Shown here piece after piece: positions 41,865-54,238 of a DNA stretch of 64,000 bases; the first letter of the stretch is position 1; each line of letters starts with the position of its first letter. The notes beneath the pieces are model-generated. The model was given only the letters and a program-made list of their open reading frames with translations, was not told where the DNA came from and searched no databases. Origin of the DNA: Centrapalus pauciflorus (taxonomy: Eukaryota > Streptophyta > Magnoliopsida > Asterales > Asteraceae); contig JAANYP010000383.1 in assembly GCA_020465985.1 (NCBI GenBank), positions 702,734-766,733 on the forward strand, in the 5' to 3' direction. Made by a program: the position numbers and the translations under genes.

Positions 41865-42152
41865 AAAATAGTGTTTGGTTTAGCTTTTGATGTTTGCTAT
41901 CATAATTATCAAATAATTAGTTTTTCAAGTGTTTGGATTTGTGTTTTAACTTGTAAAACGACCAAATAATAACTTATTAAGCAAATAAGCTACATTTTTT
42001 AGCTTATGAAAAAGTGTGAAAGGATTAACTCTGAACGCAAATAATCATTTATTAACGTATGCAATTCTAACACTTTAAACCTATTATTTGTGTTATTGTA
42101 ACGTAATAAGTTAATAATCTCGTTCATAACAAAAAACCAAACACCCTCTAAA
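41865..42152. mobile_element. MITE with GTGTTTGGTTT termini
   Basis: AATAGTGTTTGGTTTAGC at the left and CAAAAAACCAAACACCCTCT at the right form an inverted repeat around an AT-rich centre. Confidence 0.5.
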
Positions 42153-42368
42153 TAGAAGATGAAGTACAAAATCAAAAAAAGTAATGATAATATTACGAAA
42201 CTGTTGAAAATCAATAAAATAAAAATAAGTTCAAAATAATAGGAAAAAAGTCATCAAAATTATATATTTGACTATTTTCAAATCTGAAACTACTTTGAGA
42301 TAAAATTATCTGATTGGTTATACTAACAAACTTTAAGATAACATATATTATCATTGATTAGTAATATA

Positions 42369-42838
42369 CTAGTTTATTACCCGCGTATTACGCGGATATT
42401 TTTAATATATATAAAATATAATAAATAAAAAGATTAAGATATAAATATTATTTTTTAAACAAAAGTATATAAGATGACATTATTATTTATTATGACCTAT
42501 TGATTTTTTATATTTCTAAATATATATGAAGGGCAATTATTTTCTTATATATTTTTTTAAAACTTTCATTATATTATCTTATAATTAATAACTTAGTAGA
42601 TTATTAGATTTTGTTTGATTTTATTTGATTTGAATTTAAAAGTGGATTATATTAGATTTGGATAGATTTAATTAATAAGTTAGTAGAGTATTAGATTTTG
42701 TTTGATTTGATTTGAATTTAAAAGTGGATTACATTAGATTTGGATAGATTTGATTTAAATTTCTTTATTATTTTTAAAATCTATAAATGTCACGTGCTTC
42801 ACCAGAAATGAGTATAGTTACTCTTTTAATAGTATAGA
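42369..42838 (-). mobile_element. non-autonomous Helitron, about 470 bp
   Basis: On the minus strand it starts TCTATACTATTAAAAGAGTAAC, a familiar plant Helitron 5' end. It ends with hairpin CCGCGTAATACGCGG, GTAATAAA and CTAG|T. Inside are two tandem copies of about 85 bp (TTAGATTTTGTTTGATTT and following). No proteins encoded. Confidence 0.72.
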
Positions 42839-42885
42839 TAGATAGATTTTTCATATTATCATCTTTTATATTTTTCTATTAGCTA

Positions 42886-45442
42886 AAGTGATAATTTATA
42901 ACTCGGATAAATTTAATTAAAATAAATGGGGTTAACTTATTTAATAACCTAAATCTGATTAATTAAGTCCAAACCCATATATTAAATCTTTATAAACCTG
43001 AAAACCCTAAACCCAAAATCAAATTACAGTCTAGGGAAGAGAACGTAGAAACCCTAAATTTGCATTCGAATGCCGTTCAAGAAACCGGTAGAGGAGCAAG
43101 CGACGATTCACATTCTTTCAAAACAATGTATACTATACTCACTATCTAAATTATGTAATGTTTCTTTTATACCGTAAAGGGTTTTAACAGGAAAATCAGA
43201 AACAAATCTAAATATAAAACACAATATAAGAAACCAACCTGAAATCTGTGTTTGATAGGCGGTGATGGCGGTGGTTCCGTGATCGACGGCGCTGCACCAG
43301 GAGCGGCCGCGATGGCCCTGGTCAGCCGTGATGTGTGAGCGCCGAGAGAGAGAGATGAGTGTGTGTTAGCCGAGAGATCGAGAGGGAGAGCGATGGCGGC
43401 GGCAGTGATGGGTTCTGAGTGTGGCGGGGTCGGCGATTGGGTTGGGCTGTTGTCGTTGTCTGTGAGAACGAGGGAGGCGGAGTGTGAGCGAGGCGGAGCG
43501 AGAGGGAGATGGAGAGTCAGGGGTGACGGTTCGATGGGGTGGTCGCCGGTGGGTGAGCGGCGGCGGTCGCCGGCCGGAGGGGAGAGCAGAGAGAAGAGAG
43601 AGAGAGGTTTTGTGTGTGAATGTGTGTGTGCGTGGGTTGTATCCAGAAAAGGGGGAGAAAAGGAAGGGAATCGGGTCAAATAACCCGACCCGACCCGTAA
43701 ACTTAAATAATTAATAAAAATATATAATAATAAATAAATCTAATTTTGTTTTATATTTTTAAAATTCTTATAAAATCATTATTTCTATTAATTGATAATT
43801 GGTTTTAAATCTTTTAATAAACCTAAGATATATGTTGGAACCAATTCTGAATTAGATATTTAACGGGTAACAAATTAATTTACTATTCATATTCATATTT
43901 ACGATTAATATAAATTATAGGTTATTGTTAGTTATTAAAAGTTAATTAGATTAATTCGAACCATAACCCAAAAATGGAATAAATATACTTAGTGACTTAG
44001 TATTTAATTAAGGTTCACTGATAAGTTAATTTAAATGTTCAGTGAGAGTAAAATAAATACACTAACATTATATGCGGTTGAATACCGATTAAAGTATAGA
44101 AAAATTATATAATTAATTATTGGAACACCAATTCGATTAATAATAACTAATGAAACATTTTAAGTTAAGCAAACAATAATTGTAAGCCGAACTTAATAAA
44201 AATTATTAAATATAAAAGTATGTGTTAAAATAGTGGATTGGGTAGCTAGAAGACCAACCTAGCTGAGTTCTAATTTTAAGTTCGTTCTTATAGATCGGAT
44301 CGATTCGTAGCGGATTCAGTTGTCGTTGTGTTTTGCGAAGCGGCTATTAAGGTACGGATCCCGTACTTCTTTCAGCGTTACTCTTGAGTTGTTCGTTGTG
44401 GGAATTACATGCTAATACTTGACAGTGAATTTTTATATCTCGTGTCAGTTTCCTTATCAAAAGCAAATATCGTTTTTAAAACGCTCATAAACATTTGCGA
44501 AAAGAAAACATATTTGGAAAACAGTTATTTTCATGGCTTTTGTGAATGTGATATTGGCTTGTGAAATGTGGCCCTTTTTGTATTGAAATGGTTATTATCT
44601 TTGAAATGTTTATTCGGGCCTTTTGTTATGCTTGAACCTAGACAGTAGACAGGAGATAGGATTACCGAGTGAACTACCTGTGGAGGTACCACAGGCATGC
44701 CATTGCGGCACCAATGGCATGACACTTCCGTAACAGTGATCGGTTACGGCGTTTCCCTTTTGTTTGCGGTTCATGCTTGAATGATTGATTGAGATTATGT
44801 TAGCTCGAGAAATGAGCTGTTGATTAGTTAAGAGAGGCGTATGGATGCATTCTAGGCTGTTATGACTGTTGCGAAACTGTAGTGTAATGTCATACACTTT
44901 TTCCGGCTAGATGCACTGGGGTAACGACACTCAATGTAGTCTTGAGTGTGAGAGTGTTTGTGAAATTGATTATGAGATTGATTGTGAGATTGATATTAGG
45001 ACGCTCGGTAAAAATAACCCAACCCTTTGTTGCTTCAGCCATTATATTCTTTGTTTAATATGGTGTGGATGTTTATTTTTTAAGGAAAAACTATTTTCAA
45101 CACATTTCTTTTTAAAGAAAGTTATTTTCAAAACATTCCTAAGTCTTTGAATTTCTATACGTTGCATTTGTATTCGATCTTCGTACTGGGCGTTTGGCTC
45201 ATGCTGTATTTTTCTTCCGGCAGGTACTCAGAGTTGATGATGGGAAGTGTGCAGAGAGTGGACCATTAAGGACCTAGTTAATGTTTAATTTTAATTTGGT
45301 AATTTGAAATCAATTGGTATTTATGTTTAAAGATTGACAGTTTAATAATAAAATATAGTTTGCTATTGGTTAGATGATGCTTTTGGTTAGATGAGGTTGT
45401 TAGTCATAACATCGCCGGCCCAGTCAGGGTCGGGGTGTTACA
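42886..45442 (+). mobile_element. LTR-like repeat, copy 1 (5'-truncated), probable Ty3/gypsy LTR
   Basis: It ends CAGGGTCGGGGTGTTACA, a terminus typical of plant Ty3/gypsy LTRs. About 1.85 kb (42886-44738) is nearly identical to 52363-54238. A GC-rich block (43240-43680) carries an antisense open frame of 170 codons (43679-43167), Pro/Ser/Thr-rich. No gag-pol follows, so it is a solo or degenerate LTR. The left end lacks the TG-starting 94 bp present in copy 2. Confidence 0.7.
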
Positions 45443-46329
45443 CGGCTACTAAATGTGGACACAAAAAAGTATACACCGTATATTTATACAAACAAAAAAG
45501 TACAGAGCTATTTAGTACCATTTTCCCATGGTTTAATCGTCTAGCTATTAAGGCATATTATCATAAATTAATAATTATTGTTCAAACTTTTTACGATGTA
45601 CATATTGATGTTTAAATCTTACCCATCCCAATGCAATGCACGAGCAACTACAAACCTCGTTGTAATCAATATAATTGATCTAATGAATAATAAACTATAA
45701 TATAATAAACATAAAATATCTTAATTAATTTATGTGTCTATAAATATTTGTTCTTTTAAAAGTATTTTAAATCAACTACATGGGTAAATGATGATGATGA
45801 ATGGTAAAAACACAAATGATAAACAATAAAACTACATGCAGGCATGCTCATACAGTCATACACAAAAGGAGAAGTCAAAGTTCAGACGAAGCCAAGCCAT
45901 GGTACATATCAACAAATGTTTGAATGATTGGTTGAGTATATGACGGGAGTTTCGTCGATTAAATCCTACAAATTAAGAAGCTCTTCCTAATTATTTGAAT
46001 ATGACAGATTTCAGTTCCATGACTATTGTCGTTGGTTAATAATCGATCCAAAAACTCAGGAAGATAAACATGATTTGTTTACTTTTTAATTGAATCACAT
46101 CATTTCTCTTCTTGATAATTCCATAAAGTGATAAGCAAGGGGATTGCAGACTGAACTCTTGCAGCAGAATCATCCACCTGCTATAACAATGGTGCATAAT
46201 ATTTAGGAACTATGAAGAATCAACATGGAATTCACAAGTTATATTTCATAATTCTATTGTTTAACTATTTGCGAAAAAGAACGATGATAACTAGGCATTT
46301 AACTTTCTGAATCACCTGTTATTTGCTTC
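45443..46329. other. spacer between LTR copy 1 and the B3 gene
   Basis: AT-rich sequence without recognisable exon. The part nearest 46330 is likely the B3 gene 3' UTR. Confidence 0.5.
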
Positions 46330-48218
46330 TTAAGCCCCACTACCATCTTCATCTTGATTCACTCTTATAATGTAAACCTTAACTCAAATACAAACATGAG
46401 TTGGTGAGTTTCAAGAAAGTGTTATTTTAAATCAACAAGTAGTTAAGATAAAAGAAGATGACCCCAATGAATCACCATATGGTAATCTGGTCTACAAGGG
46501 TCCACCACCATAATTGATAATAGTATTCAAGTATATAACCTTAAAAACTGTGGGCTTGATGAGTTGGAAAACTAGTGCATCACCGTCGACCAATTCATGA
46601 TCCTCAGCAAACCTTTTCCATCCTCCGCTAAGTCCTGTTTTCCTTTGGAGGTACTTTGTTTGCCATTCATCCCCATCCTCGTCAACCAATGTCATTATTT
46701 CATCACGTTTAGAAAGATGCCTCTTGCAGAAAGGGACAGGAAGACCCTAACACGAACCATAACAAAATAATACTTGTGAATTTGAATTTTGCATTCTCAA
46801 TAATCTTTATTGCTTAGGGCCTAGGGAACATGGTGATAAAGGTATTGGCTTTACAAAACTCAGGACTGAAGCATTGGCTTTACAAAGCTTGTGAACATGG
46901 TGATAAAATTAAAGGTATTGAACTTACCAGCCAAAATCCACCCGAAACATGGGATTGAAGCATTGGCTTTACAAAGCTCGGGAAATCAGGTTCCAACCTG
47001 GAATTTAGTTCGTATGCTCTTCCCGAAGCATATTCTCTATCTTCATCAGAGGCGTACACTCGATTTGATAAATCCCTTACACGATTTCCATAGCTGATAA
47101 ATATGTAACTCAAATCATCACAAACACAAATCATAATAAGGTCTTCCAAATTTTAAAATAGATAAACATGCAGAACACACACACGGTCAAAGAAGTTTAC
47201 CTCTGACGCCTTCCCAAAGTTTCGATTAGGACCTGTGATGAAAATTTTAAGGATTTAGCGTCTGTTATTCATCAAATACCATCCAAACTTTGAGGTTTAA
47301 GAATGAAGAACAGAAATAACTCTGAAGACCAAAAGTACGATGTTATCAAACAAGACTGATCCAGTGCCAAAGATGGCGAAGTCCAATTGCAAAAGCAAAT
47401 GTAGGTGCAAGCATAGAAAGTTCCAACGTAGATATACAAAGTCCAATGCCAAAGATGGCAATTGAGATCGATCAACAAAGCATCAGTTGAACAAATGAGA
47501 TATTAATTAGGCTGTATCATTACCATTTCAAACTATACAATATAGTAATCAGCAGCATTCATAAAACAAGATTAAGCTTGAAGAATCTCCTTTCATCAAC
47601 AGGCTATCATCATGCAATAACTTCAAAAACGAATTTTTACTTGATGTATGTATATTGATAAATAAACATGATCAAATTCCAGAAACGATATATCATAATA
47701 GAGATGATGATAATCAAACCAATTGATGATTTGTGACAGAGGATCAATCTTGGAACAGAGAGAAGAACCTAATAAAGTAATCAAGCTAAATAGGAAGAGA
47801 TGGTGAGAAATTGGTACTTCTTTGTATATTGGTGGTGGCTTTTCAGCTACACGATTGGACCTTCTAACCGCAGAAAGGTCCAGCGGCTTTCGAGGCCTCC
47901 GCTTCACCTTCTTCATCTGCCATTATCAAGTGCACAAAAGCCCTAATTACTCTTCAAAGTTCATTACACTATTGTAATTGATTGCTCAATCGGCTCTAGA
48001 TTAGGGTCGACATTTCATTGAAAATACTTTGAATTTGGGATGGGGAGGGAGTATGAGCATACACAGAAAGAGAAACGTACAGGAGAAAGCTTAGGGCTTG
48101 AAATGGTTCGAAGAGATTGAGCTAGAGCAGTGAGCTTCAATTCCTCCAATCTTTTCTTGTTTTCTTCCAAATTTTTCAGCCGAGATTCTTCATAGCTTAC
48201 CTTCTTGGGAGCCACCAT
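46330..48218 (-). CDS. B3-domain DNA-binding protein, At3g19184 type
   Basis: Exons on the minus strand: 48218-48081, 47916-47818, 47232-47201, 47093-46928, 46746-46540, 46377-46330. Total 690 nt, 229 aa. The N-terminus has YEESRLKNLEENKKRLEELK (9-28), then a basic KKVKRRPRKP patch and RRSNRVAEKPPPIYKE, then RVRDLSNRVYASDED. The B3 domain runs from about 129 (SFVKPMLQSHVSGGFWLGLP) through KYLQRKTGLSGGW and LVDGDALVFQLI to FKVYIIRVNQ near 222. The YEESR/NRVYASD/B3 order is characteristic of the At3g19184/At5g42700 group of plant nuclear B3 proteins, whose targets are poorly known. Exon 3 is only 32 nt. All introns are GT-AG. The gene is intact. Confidence 0.93.
46826..46980. repeat. exon-derived tandem duplication in B3 intron 4
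   Basis: GAAGCATTGGCTTTACAAAGCT of exon 4 (46956-46977, coding part of SFVKPMLQ) recurs in the intron at 46867-46888. A third, more changed copy (TATTGGCTTTACAAAACT) lies near 46842. GAACATGGTGATAAA also appears twice (46826, 46892). Confidence 0.85.
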
Positions 48219-49246
48219 TTTCGTGAACTTGAAGCCGGATTTTGAGAACTACAGGAGCCGGAGCCGCCGAGCTAAAGAAGCAAATGAAAAACGAACGACA
48301 ATTGTTGTAGTGGGCTCCATAGTTAAAGGTTTGAAATTTCAAACTGACATCTTGATCTTCGTACGTTTATTATCAAGAAAATTAAATTGTTTCATATTTT
48401 TTACATTTTGTCCATCCATCCATCCATCTTTTCTTTTTTTCATAAAAGTTCTCAAGTTATTTTTTTTATTAAGTGAAATTTAGATATTAGAATCCGATTT
48501 TTAGTTTTTAAAAGCCCGATTTACTAATTATAACCAGGTTCTAATGTCTAAATTTTACTAAACCAAAATGAAAAAACTAACTTCAGTACTTTTTTGAAAA
48601 AAATAATATGGAGCGACGAAAATGCAATAAAACGTGAAAAAATGTTGTTTTTTCATAATAGTAGTCTATTTAATAAATAAGTTGTATTTTAATTATATCA
48701 TAATAATTGATACTAGTCTTTAATAAATAAGTTGATTTAAAAAGTATTTTGAATTTATATTATAAATAAATAAAAAAAATTTTATTTTATATGTCGTATT
48801 TTAATTATAATCATAATAATAATGTTAAATATAAATATTAATTTAACTCAAAATGGATGATAATAATAATTATAAATTCTAAAATTGTTTTAACTTACAA
48901 TGTGATTTAAAGAAAAAAATGAATGCAAATACTAAAATATGTTAATGATAAAATAATGACTCTATTTATTTTTTCTTGGTATTTAAAGAATATAAACTCG
49001 ATTGTTAATCGATTTAAAAGATATAATTTTAAAACATAATTTGTTAGGAACTTAGGATGGTTGTTTTTCAAATTATTTTTCCTATATCTTTTAAGCACCC
49101 CATCATATGTTTTTATAAATTTATCATTAAAAGATAAAATAAAAAATAGTTTTTCTTACTTGAATATAGCTTATTATACATTTGATTTTTAAACTGTAAA
49201 CAACTTCAAACTAAAAACAAACACACATAAAATGAAAATAGGGATA
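48219..49246. other. upstream of B3 gene, AT-rich, no gene
   Basis: The first 100 bp are moderately GC-rich and probably hold the B3 5' UTR and promoter. The rest is AT-rich with ATAATAAT runs. Confidence 0.5.
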
Positions 49247-49345
49247 TTTGTGTAGAAAAACCTTCGAGTTGAGCTATTTTACGATTAGAACATCCAAGCA
49301 TTTTTATTGCACAAAAACTCCCAACCGATAAAACTCACAAAAATA
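49247..49345. mobile_element. solitary arm of the foldback element family
   Basis: ATTTGTGTAGAAAAACCTTC...TTTTTATTGCACAAAAACTC, then CCAACCGATAAAACTC, parallels the left arm of the element at 27411-28363 over about 95 bp. The opposite arm is not visible. Confidence 0.5.
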
Positions 49346-49642
49346 TGATATTACTGATTGTAATCGATTGAAAGCTATAGGCATGTTTCAACTTTTAAGG
49401 TTGAACATTTGCAGGAGACAAGATAGCGTGTTGGTTGTGGTGGTCAATTAATAATAATTTCATGATTGTATAAATGAATCAATCAATGTCTTTTTCATTA
49501 AAATAACAACTATTTGTTCATTTGCTTTTACATAATATAATAAATAAATTTATTGGTCATATCTATATCTACATCCATAAATCTATATCTATAATCTTTT
49601 ATAATTTATCTATCTATCTTCTATTTTTATATCTATAATCTA

Positions 49643-49894
49643 TCTATATGATAAATACTATTAAAAGAGTAATAAACTGACACTTGTCGAATTTTTCTTT
49701 AATTGGTCACTTGTCACCTTTAATTCGTCACATAATTTGTTAAAATTTAATTTAAAGTTCAATTTAAATCAATTCAAATATGTTATAATCTAACTTAACT
49801 AATTTAATAATTAATTAGCTAAAACTTTACAAGCTCTAATATTTTTTATATCATTATAAATATTTAACTTTTATATATTACACGAGTACTAACC
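49643..49894 (+). mobile_element. Helitron fragment candidate
   Basis: It begins TCTATATGATAAATACTATTAAAAGAGTAA, like the TCTATACTATTAAAAGAG start at 42838. The end near 49890 (TATTACACGAGTACTAACCTA) has only a decayed hairpin. Confidence 0.35.
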
Positions 49895-50599
49895 TATTAA
49901 CTATAAAAAGTAATCGGAAAACCCAATAATAAATAAAAATAATATTACTCTAAACAAAATAAATTATTTATCAACTCATGTGTTAGAGGCATAAATTTCA
50001 AAAAGGAAATACCATAATATTCATTTTATTCTTTAATTAGTTTTGACATATTTTATAATTTTCAGACTCGTTGTTAACTTCGATTGGTTTTATTGTATGA
50101 TTTGTATATATTATTGTTTCTTTAAATGATGTATTTAAACATTTAAGAACTTGACAGTTAAGTCTTGTGAACTAGAGATCAAAACCAAATCAAACTTAAC
50201 AACATAATGAATGATATCTGTAATATTGATTTGAATAATATACTCAACTCAATTCACAATTGCATTCGAGGGATTTGAAAGTTACCCAATGTCTTTCGAT
50301 ATATTTGGTCTTATAAGATTTGTATTTTGTAATTGTCCATCTTATGTTTCAATAAAAATGAAAACTTGTTTACTTAACAACAATTTCATAATTTTTCATT
50401 TTACCTTTTAAACTACCACTTTTCATATTCTCTCTCTCACTTTTCTATTAGCTTCCCTATTTTTTATAATACTCTCTTTCTCTCTCTTATTTTTCCATCA
50501 CCTATCCTATTTTTTTAATTTTATAATCACTCATCTCATTTTTCTTAAAACTAAAACTTCATCATCTAAACAAGTTTTCAATTTTCATAGAAACCCTTG
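49895..50599. other. AT-rich intergenic stretch, nothing recognised
   Basis: No exon, RNA gene or repeat boundary was found here. Confidence 0.4.
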
Positions 50600-51006
50600 G
50601 GGTGTGTTTAGTTGATGGAAAATTGATATTTGTTTTCACTTTCACTTTTCCAGAATTTGTTTTCATTATTACATTTCTAGAAAATTAAGAAAAATTTTTG
50701 AAAACGTGTTCACCACGTCCCTTGTTTTCGCTTTTGAAAATTAGAAAAATAGTTGAAAACTCCTTTCTAGTCATTTTCCAATTTCTATTATAAATTTAGA
50801 AAATGAAAACATTTAGAAAATGACAAAAAAATTAGAATGATGTCAAACTAAACATGTTTTCAATTAAGCCCTGTTTTCGTTGAAAACAAAAACAGAATAC
50901 CGGCTTGTTTTCGTCAACTAAACGCAGCCTTGTTTTTTCTCTAAAAACTATAACTTGGAAACTGAAATTGAAAAATGACTAGTTTTCGTTAATTAAACGC
51001 AACCCT
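50600..51006. mobile_element. MITE with GGGTGTGTTTAGTTGATGG / CCGTTAATTAAACGCAACCC-type termini
   Basis: The left GGGTGTGTTTAGTTGATGG mirrors the right TTCGTTAATTAAACGCAACCC. An inner copy of CGTCAACTAAACGCAGCC near 50910 suggests a nested or partly duplicated end. Confidence 0.55.
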
Positions 51007-52268
51007 AATATTTGTTTAGATCATATGAAATTGAAGTTTTGCAAGAACCATAAATTATTTTAATGTCAAAATTTTAAGCATGGTTGTTAGGATCCCGATA
51101 TTAGTATTGAGATTTTATAATTTTATGATCATGAACAACAAAAACGAGTCGATCCCAAGTAGAAAATCTCATGAGTAAGATCTTATTAAGAATCTTAATA
51201 TCTCGATACGATTAAATCCTACTTGTTACTTAAATTAAGAATTAAAAAATTATAAATAATTTGACTTTGTCAAATAAAAATTGTAAATATATGAGTTAAT
51301 TATCTCACTATACATAACAATTTTCATAATTCTAGAGTTCAGAGATATAAATATTTAATGATGTAATTAAATTAACAAATACTTATGATTTGTATTGAAT
51401 TTATTGTTATGAATATTTGGATTTTAGATATTTTATTAATAAACATATAATTAATATTTGATATAAATTATAACACATATAAAAAGACAATTTTGTTTTG
51501 GTAGTTTTAAGAAAACAAAGTTAATAAACTAGTATATTAATTAAGCAAAATAATTTGTGTCCCATGACACTCTCTCCTTACACAAAAAAAAAAATTTCCT
51601 TAAAAAACTCTACTACTTATATAATTTAATTAATGTTTGAAATACATAAAAATACAATTAGTTTATACACATTTATGTTATGTGTTTTTTTTACTTAGTA
51701 GTCAAACTTTTAAAAACGTTCTCATTAGATACAATTATGTTGTTTACATTTTTTTTTCACATTTAATAGTCAAAACTTTTAAAAGTAATTTCATTAGGTA
51801 ATTGGGTTACCTAGAAACCAATAAAAACTTGTTACGATGCTCATTTGGACTTCTTTTATGACATGTAATTAAAAAAATCTGATGTTGCTACTTTATTAAT
51901 AAAAGGACTCCTAAACACGATAGATATCAACATGACTTTCATCTTCAAACAACTAGAGCGCTTATTTCCATCTCCCAAAAACGATAAATATCAAAATGAA
52001 AAGATATGTCACAAAAAAATGTTTGCATAAGCGTAGTAATGAGTTGATATCGGTTTCCAGATAACTCAACTACCTAATTGAAACACTTTTAAAACTTCAA
52101 CTACTAGATGTGCAAAAAAGTATATAACACAAATGTGTACAAACTCAAAAATACATAATTATTTGATGTCAATTAAAAAAACTACCACGTAAGCATAATA
52201 ATCGATTGATATCATCGGTTTCAAAATAACACAGCTACTTAGTTGAAACACTTCTTTAAAAGACGGCT
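51007..52268. other. AT-rich intergenic stretch with possible Helitron 5' remnant
   Basis: Around 51520-51600 the run AATAAACTAGTATATTAATTAAG then GTGTCCCATGACACTCTCTCC resembles 39273-39330, suggesting a related decayed element. Two copies of TACATAATTAT...GCATAATAATCGATTGATATC-like words occur near 52020 and 52190. No gene seen. Confidence 0.4.
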
Positions 52269-54238
52269 TGAATAACCCGAATTTTAAATAAACAAAAAAA
52301 ATATTAATAAATAGAATTAGTAAAAATATTTGTTTAATTAAACATAAATAAAACAAAAGGGGCTAAAGTGATAATTTATAACTCAGATAAATTTAATTAA
52401 AACAAATGGGCTTAACTTATTTAATAACCAAAATCTGAATAATTAAGCCCAAACCCATATATTAAATCTTTATAAACCTGAAAACCCTAAACCCAAAATC
52501 AAATTACAGTCTCGGGAAGAAAACGTAGAAACCATAAATTTGCCGTTCAAGAAACCGGTAGAGGAGCAAGCGACGATTCACATTCTTTCAAAAAAATGTA
52601 TACTATACTCACTATCTAAATTATGTAATGTTTCTTTTATACGGTAAAGGGTTTTAACCGGAAAATCAGAAACAAATCTAAATATAAAACACAATATAAG
52701 AAACCAACCTGAAATCTGGGTTTGAGAGGCGGTGATGGCGGTGGTTCCGTGATCGACGGCGCTGCACCAGGACCGGCCGCAATGGCCCTGGTCAGCCGTG
52801 ATGTGTGAGCGCCGAGAGAGAGAGATGAGTGTGTGTTAGCCGAGAGATCGAGAGGGAGAGCGATGGCGGCGGCAGTGATGGGTTCTGAGTGTGGCGGCGG
52901 CGGCGATTGGGTTGGGCTGGTGTCGTTGTCTGTGAGAACGAGGGAGGCGGAGTGTGAGCGAGGCGGAGCGAAAGGGAGATGGAGAGTCAGGGGGTGACGG
53001 GTCGATGGGGTGGTCGCCGGTGGGTGAGTGGCGGCGGTCGCCGGCCGGAAGGGAGAGCAGAGAGAAGAGAGTAGAGAGACAAAGAAGAGAGAGAGAGGGT
53101 TTGTGTGTGAATGTGTGTGTGCCTGGGTTGTATCCGAGAAAAGGGGGAGAAAGGAAGCGAATCGGGTCAAATATCGCGACCCGACCAGACCAGTAAACTT
53201 AAATAATTAATAAACATATATAATAATAAATAAATCTAATTTTATTTTATATTTTAAATTCTTATAAAATCATTATTTCTATTAATTGATAATTGGTTTT
53301 AAATCTTTTATTAAACCTAAGATATATGTTGGAACCAATTCTAAATTAGATATTTAACGGGTAACAAATTAATTTACTATTCACATTTATATTTACGATT
53401 AATATTAATTCTAGGTTATTGTTAGTTATTAAATGTTAATTAGATTATTTCGAACCATAACCCAAAAATGGAATAAATATACTTAGTGACTTATTATTTA
53501 ATTAAGGTTCACTGATAAGTTAATTTAAATGTTCAATGAGAGTAAAATAAATACACCAAAATTATATGCGGTTGAATACCGATTAAAGTATAGAAAAATT
53601 ATATAATTAATTATTGGAACACCAATTCGATTAATAATAACTAATGAAACATTTTAAGTTAGCAAACAATAATTGTAAGCCGAACTTAATAAAAATTATT
53701 AAATATAAAAGTATGTATTAAAATAGTGGATTGGGTAGCTAGAAGACCAATCTTGCTGAGTTCTAATTTTAAGTTCGTTTTTATAGATCGGATCGATTCG
53801 AAGCGGATTCAGTTGTCGTTGTGTTTTGCGAAGCGGCTATTAAGGTACGGATCCCGTACTTCTTTCAGCGTTACTCTTGAGTTGTTCGTTGTGTGAATTA
53901 CATGCTAATACTTGACAGTGAATTTTTATATCTCGTGTCAGTTTCCTTATTAAAAGCAAATATCGTTTTTAAAACGCTCGTAAAACATTTGCGAAAAGAA
54001 AACATATTTGAAAAACATTTATTTTCATGGCTTTTGTGAATGTGATATTTATTGTCTTGTGAAATTTGTGGCCCTTTTTGTATTGAAATGGTTATTTATC
54101 TTTGAAATGTTTATTCGTGCCTTTTGTTATGCTTGAACCCTAGACAGTAGACAGGAGATAGGATTACCGAGTGAACTACCTGTGGAGGTACCACAGGCAT
54201 GCCATTGCGACACCTATGGCATGACACTTCCGTAGCAG
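52269..54238 (+). mobile_element. LTR-like repeat, copy 2 (3'-truncated)
   Basis: It starts TGAATAACCCGAATTTTAAA, resembling the TGTAACACCCCGAATTTT start of plant gypsy LTRs. From 52363 it parallels copy 1 to 54238 (CATGACACTTCCGTA), where similarity stops abruptly. The antisense frame of copy 1 is also open here, 177 codons (53170-52637). Together the two copies describe an LTR of roughly 2.7 kb. Confidence 0.65.

Noticed and set aside
45443..52268. The two LTR-like copies as the LTRs of one full retrotransposon
   Set aside because: The 7-kb interior contains an intact intron-bearing B3 host gene and no gag-pol, primer site or polypurine tract.
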